Assembly (NCBI GenBank): GCA_049999725.1
Contig: JBNGIS010017794.1
Coordinates: 52,350 to 74,308, forward strand
DNA length: 21,959 bases
Direction: 5' to 3'
Source of the DNA: Haplomitrium mnioides
Taxonomy: Eukaryota > Marchantiophyta > Haplomitriopsida > Calobryales
The position numbers were made by a program, and so were the translations under genes. Below, piece by piece: positions 18,760 through 21,959 of the stretch. The notes below the pieces were generated by a model. That model was not told the origin of the DNA. It ran no database searches and saw only the letters and a list, made by a program, of their open reading frames with translations. Position 1 is the first letter of the stretch. Each line of letters starts with the position of its first letter.

Positions 18760-19202
18760 TGAAGAAGGCTTATTTACCTAACTTGTGGAAAAGTTTGATG
18801 TAAGAACCATGTACCCCGCAGATCCACTTCGAACTTTCGGATGACTTCCGATTCGAACTTTCAAAGTTTACTTCCTCGCGTCCGAATCTTCGACATGTCA
18901 CCTTTTTGCACGATTAATTAACCCGCTTCGGAATCCCTATTAACCGGTCCTCCCCACATCGGAAGGCAGATTGGAACCACATTAAGTGGTCTCCCCACTT
19001 AGGAAGGCGGGTTTCCGATCCGTTCTTTGGATCGGACACCACAGACATCGGATTTGACTCTTCACAGCTCACCTTTCTTTCAATCCGATCGTTGCTCATT
19101 CTCAATTTAATCGCGCAGCAGCTCCATTTGATCATCGCACAATGTTCTTCACAACTTGCTTTCTCATCACGATTGTCTTCCATTCACCTCCTTGTAAGGA
19201 TC
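18760..19202. other. Spacer with hairpins and short duplications
   Basis: A perfect 8-bp inverted repeat, TCCGATCC and GGATCGGA, with a 7-base loop lies at 19014-19036. TTCGAACTTTC occurs twice, 24 bp apart (octamers at 18831 and 18855). GGTCCTCCCCACATCGGAAGG (18946) is loosely repeated as GGTCTCCCCACTTAGGAAGG at 18988. No gene is recognised. The right edge is the boundary of the gypsy LTR. Confidence 0.5.
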
Positions 19203-19985
19203 TGTTGGGCTCCGTTGTAGTATAGTTGGATCTATAATATATATATCAGTGTGTATAACCCAACTACCACAAACTACTGTTGGACTTTGTTAGGACTAGT
19301 GGAGGATAGTGGAGTAAGACCTTGAAGGATCAGATCCTTAACCGTGAAGTTGGAAGAAGAGATAGGATAGGGAAGAAGAAGTAGATGAGAGGGAAATGGA
19401 AGAAGTGTGGAGAAGGAGAGGGGAACTAGAAGGGTGTGAGGTATAGCGAAAGCATAGAGAAGAACTTCGACCAAACGTCTTAATTACTTGTGTTTTGTAA
19501 AAGAAATAAACATGCAACTCAACCATCCACTCAACCACTCAACTCAAAAGCAAACCTGCACTATTGAACTTTCAAATGCAACTTAACCATAACACAATTC
19601 AACTCCTCAACTCATCTCTCTTCAACATTCAATGGAATAGAAAAATCTAACTACGCTTGCTGGAAATACGTCTCAACTTGAACATACATAAAATTTAAAC
19701 ATTCATCCTTAATTGAAATTAACAAAGTAAGAAACATCAAATACTGCAAGGAATACTTTATACATCAGGTATCACAATATAATATAACAGTTTTATCCCC
19801 AGTTTCAGAGTTCGACTATCGGTGAATATACGGTGACACTCCTCATACTTTTTCTTTCGACAATACTTAACACAACCCACTTATACGATTTTGGACTACA
19901 CACATCACATGAGACTCTGAATCAGAACAGAATACCACGCAGGATATGACTTCAACAGAACAAACAAAACTTACACACGACAACA
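19203..19985 (-). mobile_element. Left LTR (A) of the right-hand gypsy unit
   Basis: It starts TGTTGGGC and ends CGACAACA on the + strand, with a TGTTG/CAACA terminal inverted repeat. It is repeated directly at 21122-21896. By eye the copies differ at about two dozen positions, mostly transitions, plus a 10-bp and a 2-bp indel, so roughly 97% identical. Given the strand of gag it is the 3' LTR. The flank at 19198-19202 does not continue with a primer site, so this is the outer end of the unit. Open frames inside it are shadows. Confidence 0.92.
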
Positions 19986-20003
19986 AAAAATCCGATTTCC
20001 TCT

Positions 20004-20609
20004 CTATGTAGCAAGATCTTGGAGCAAGACATGCTCTTGCATGGAATTTGGCAGTCCTTTAATAAAGAACCCTGTTTGATCTTCATCTGGCAGAGAGGTT
20101 CGTCTCTTACTAACTGCCACTTTGAATCTATTGCTGTAATCTTGAATAGATTCTTCAGCAAACATCCGTATACAAAAAAGATCATCCCAAGCACGATCAA
20201 AATGATATGCGGGATGAAAATGATCCAAGAAAGCAGCACAGAGGTCAGGCCAAGTGACAATGGTGGCCGTCTCTCTAAAATACCAATTGATGGCATCGCT
20301 ATCTAAAGTGGTCAGGAATTGATGTCTCAATATATTCTCCGAATCACTTGTTGCTGCTGCCAATGCTAAAAACCGATTGAGATGCATATCCGCATCTACT
20401 CGATATATGCCCATTTTCCCTGTAAACTTTGGACATGAATATCGGGCTAGTATTGGTTGTTGGAAAGCCATAGTTGGTGTCAACCCTGAAACAGAAACGG
20501 GAAAAACTAAGGAAGTACTTTTCTTACTACTATAAGGAGGACGTAAACACCTTCTAACGTAACGCTCAGATCTAGAAAGGGTAGGAGAAGAAGAAGGAGG
20601 ACGCTTCAT
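20004..20609 (-). CDS. Truncated Ty3/gypsy Gag protein
   Basis: This is a clean 201-codon frame. Gag would assemble the particle. After a basic, Ser/Arg-rich N-terminus (about residues 1-45), a retrotransposon Gag domain runs from about residue 55 to the end: YSCPKFTGKMG, DADMHLNRFLALA, RHQFLTTLDSDAINWYF, VTWPDLCAAFLDHFHP, RMFAEESIQDYSNRFK and GFFIKGLPNSMQEHVL. The protein stops just after QDLAT, before the zinc knuckle a full gypsy Gag would have. The stop codon (20004-20006) lies inside the 22-bp sequence shared by both LTR flanks, so gag was cut there. An internal ATG at residue 46 is an alternative start. Pol is absent. Confidence 0.85.
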   Translation of the reverse strand: MKRPPSSSPTLSRSERYVRRCLRPPYSSKKSTSLVFPVSVSGLTPTMAFQQPILARYSCPKFTGKMGIYRVDADMHLNRFLALAAATSDSENILRHQFLTTLDSDAINWYFRETATIVTWPDLCAAFLDHFHPAYHFDRAWDDLFCIRMFAEESIQDYSNRFKVAVSKRRTSLPDEDQTGFFIKGLPNSMQEHVLLQDLAT

Positions 20610-21108
20610 ACACTAAATGTACCAAATTGTTTTCTTGAGATTCAAGTCCACACTCAGACTTCTAGAACGAGATGTGCCACGAAAAGAAAAGAAAAAGAAA
20701 CTCGTAACCCACGGCCTCCGGCCCAATCATACACATGCAAGCGAAATTGACAAAAGAAAAGGTGTGGCTCACCTCCACTCTAAGAAATAAGAGTATCAAA
20801 CTGGATCAAAGAGAACTTTTCAGTTTGCTAAAAGAAAACTACAAAAAGCTATCGGGTCGAATGTAAACTAGTAACAGGCTCAATGTCCTCAAAGCTAAGA
20901 GTATCTACAGGAATCCATGTGGCTAACCACTAGAGAGTGTCGATTGCTTCCACCCACATATGGTAAAGAAAATGATCCAAAGTCATATCACATGCTTCGG
21001 CCATTTCGGCAAAGGTCATGACATGTGTAGAAGGTTCATCGTGCCCCATTGTGGGAAAAATAAGGCTAATCAAAATTTATAGGAGACTAATGACAACGAC
21101 AATGACTT
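20610..21108 (-). other. Leader of the right-hand gypsy unit
   Basis: This is the region between primer site and gag on the - strand. It contains a small open frame, 21049 to 20849, of 66 codons plus stop, interrupted by one TAG at 20930-20932. It starts MGHDEPSTHVMTFAEMAEAC and continues DHFLYHMWVEAIDTL. Its pattern is amphipathic but I do not recognise it. It is in a different frame from gag. Confidence 0.5.
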
Positions 21109-21120
21109 GCAACGGCGCCA
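21109..21120 (-). promoter_or_regulatory. Primer binding site for tRNA-Asp
   Basis: The - strand reads TGGCGCCGTTGC, complementary to the 12 terminal nucleotides of plant tRNA-Asp(GUC), which ends GCAACGGCGCCA. One base separates it from the LTR end CCCAACA. Such a site is common in plant Ty3/gypsy elements. It fixes the element's orientation and shows LTR B is the 5' LTR of this internal region. Confidence 0.92.
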
Positions 21121-21121
21121 C

Positions 21122-21896
21122 TGTTGGGCTTCGTTGTAGTATAGTTGGATCTATAATATATATATATCAGTGTGTATAACCCAACTACTATTGGACTTTG
21201 TTAGGACTAGTGGGGGATAGCAGGGTAAGACCCTGAAGGATCAGAGCCTTAACCGTGAAGTGGGAAGAAGAGATAAGATAGGGAAGAAGAAGTAGATGAG
21301 AGGGAAATGGAAGAAGTGTGGAGAAGGAGAGGGGAACTAGAAGGGTGTGAGGTATAGGGAAAGCATAGAGAAGAACTTCGACCAAACGTCTTAATTACTT
21401 GTGTTTTGTAAAAGAAATAAACATGCAACTCAACCATCCACTCAACCACTCAACTCAAAAGCAAACCTGCACTATTGAACTTTCAAATGCAACTTAACCA
21501 TAACACAATTCAACTCCTCAACTCATCTCTCTTCAACATTCAATGGAATAGAAAAATCTAACTACGCTTGCTGGAAATACGTCTCAACTTGAACATACGT
21601 AAAATTTAAACATTCATTCTCAATTGAAATTGACAAAGTAAGAAACATCAAATATTGCAAGGAATACTTTATACATCATGTATCACAATATAATATAACT
21701 GTTTTATCCCCAGTTTCAGAGTTCGACTATCGGTGAATATACGGTGACACTCCTCATACTTTTTCTTTCGGCAATACTTAACACAACCCACTTATACGTT
21801 TTTGGACTACACACGTCACATGAGACTCCGAATCAGAACAGAATACCATGCAGGATATGACTTCAACAGAACAAACAGAACTTACACACGACAACA
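21122..21896 (-). mobile_element. Right LTR (B) of the right-hand gypsy unit
   Basis: This is the second copy of the direct repeat, from TGTTGGGC to CGACAACA, 775 bp, adjacent to the primer site. As in copy A, a (TA)n tract lies about 30 bp from the U5 end. The identity to copy A continues for 22 bp beyond the LTR (21897-21918), which is unexpected if this were a simple outer end. Confidence 0.92.
21131..21148 (-). promoter_or_regulatory. U5 segment complementary to the tRNA-Asp 5' end
   Basis: The + strand reads TCGTTGTAGTATAGTTGG. Plant tRNA-Asp begins GTCGTTGTAGTATAGTGG, so 15 bases match exactly (tRNA nucleotides 2-16), then GG after one extra T. The element RNA (- strand sense) therefore carries the complement of the tRNA 5' end, 10 bases from the primer site for its 3' end. 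LTR A has 14 of these bases at 19213-19226. The tRNA sequence is from general knowledge. Confidence 0.7.
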
Positions 21897-21959
21897 AAAA
21901 ATCCGATTTCCTCTCTATATATATATAATACCTTAGCTAGTTTGGCCTTATCCTCTTGG
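21897..21959. other. 22-bp shared flank, then window edge
   Basis: 21897-21918 is identical to 19986-20007, which lies between gag and LTR A. On the - strand it reads ATAGAGAGGAAATCGG and a T-run, a weak polypurine-like tract. Beyond it is a short TA repeat and about 25 unassigned bases. Confidence 0.6.

Noticed and set aside
19274-19538. Pairs of Ser/Leu-rich - strand frames, repeated at 21188-21449
   Set aside because: They lie inside the two LTR copies and duplicate with them; no protein is expected from an LTR here.
21123-21150. A genuine tRNA-Asp gene at the LTR end
   Set aside because: Only the first 16-18 bases of the tRNA match; the anticodon and T arms are absent, and the 3' end match lies upstream as the primer site.
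1-21959. CRISPR arrays, bacterial operons or phage genes
   Set aside because: No regular direct repeats with unique spacers, no tightly packed genes, and all recognised proteins are plant-type LTR retrotransposon parts.

Overview
The window reads as intergenic DNA from a large land-plant nuclear genome. The evidence is AT-rich sequence, no intact host gene, and remains of plant-type Ty1/copia and Ty3/gypsy LTR retrotransposons: an initiator-tRNA-Met primer site, a tRNA-Asp primer site and a chromodomain integrase. A seed plant is likely. I cannot name the species.

Layout. 1-870 holds nothing I recognise. 871-1640 is AT-rich and carries a recurring GAAAGTTC motif. 2211-6860 is a long, heavily mutated + strand Ty1/copia element (here 'copia-1'): gag, zinc knuckle, protease, integrase, reverse transcriptase and RNase H traces in order, with no LTRs found. 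6900-8190 has no recognisable element and one short charged open frame. 8200-8400 is a degenerate 32-bp tandem repeat. 9225-9895 is a decayed - strand fragment of the copia-1 type, covering the integrase end and the linker. 10357-10760 looks like an LTR promoter and poly(A) region. About 11150-11340 is the 3' end of a 5' LTR, followed by a tRNA-iMet primer site, a long purine-rich leader, and gag, protease and integrase of a second copia ('copia-2', to 14798). Copia-2 is cut at 14798/14799 by a reverse-oriented chromodomain gypsy element: a 404-bp LTR at 14799-15202, a polypurine tract, then chromodomain and integrase up to about 16350, where that element is itself truncated. 16351-17935 is unassigned. 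17936-18700 is GC-richer and carries 45-51-bp degenerate tandem repeats. 18760-19200 has small hairpins and duplications. 19203-21918 is the youngest structure: two direct LTR copies, about 97% identical by eye, flanking a short reverse-strand internal region with a truncated gag and no pol.

Function. No autonomous gene is expected to work. The only long clean frame is the 201-codon gag of the right-hand gypsy unit. The copia ORFs are broken by stops and frameshifts, and several catalytic codons are changed in the G-to-A / C-to-T direction, as expected for long silenced, methylated transposons.

The most interesting signal is in the right-hand gypsy LTR. Next to a 12-nt primer site for tRNA-Asp, the U5 end also carries the complement of about 15 nt of the 5' end of the same tRNA. 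The element RNA could therefore bridge both ends of its primer like a splint.
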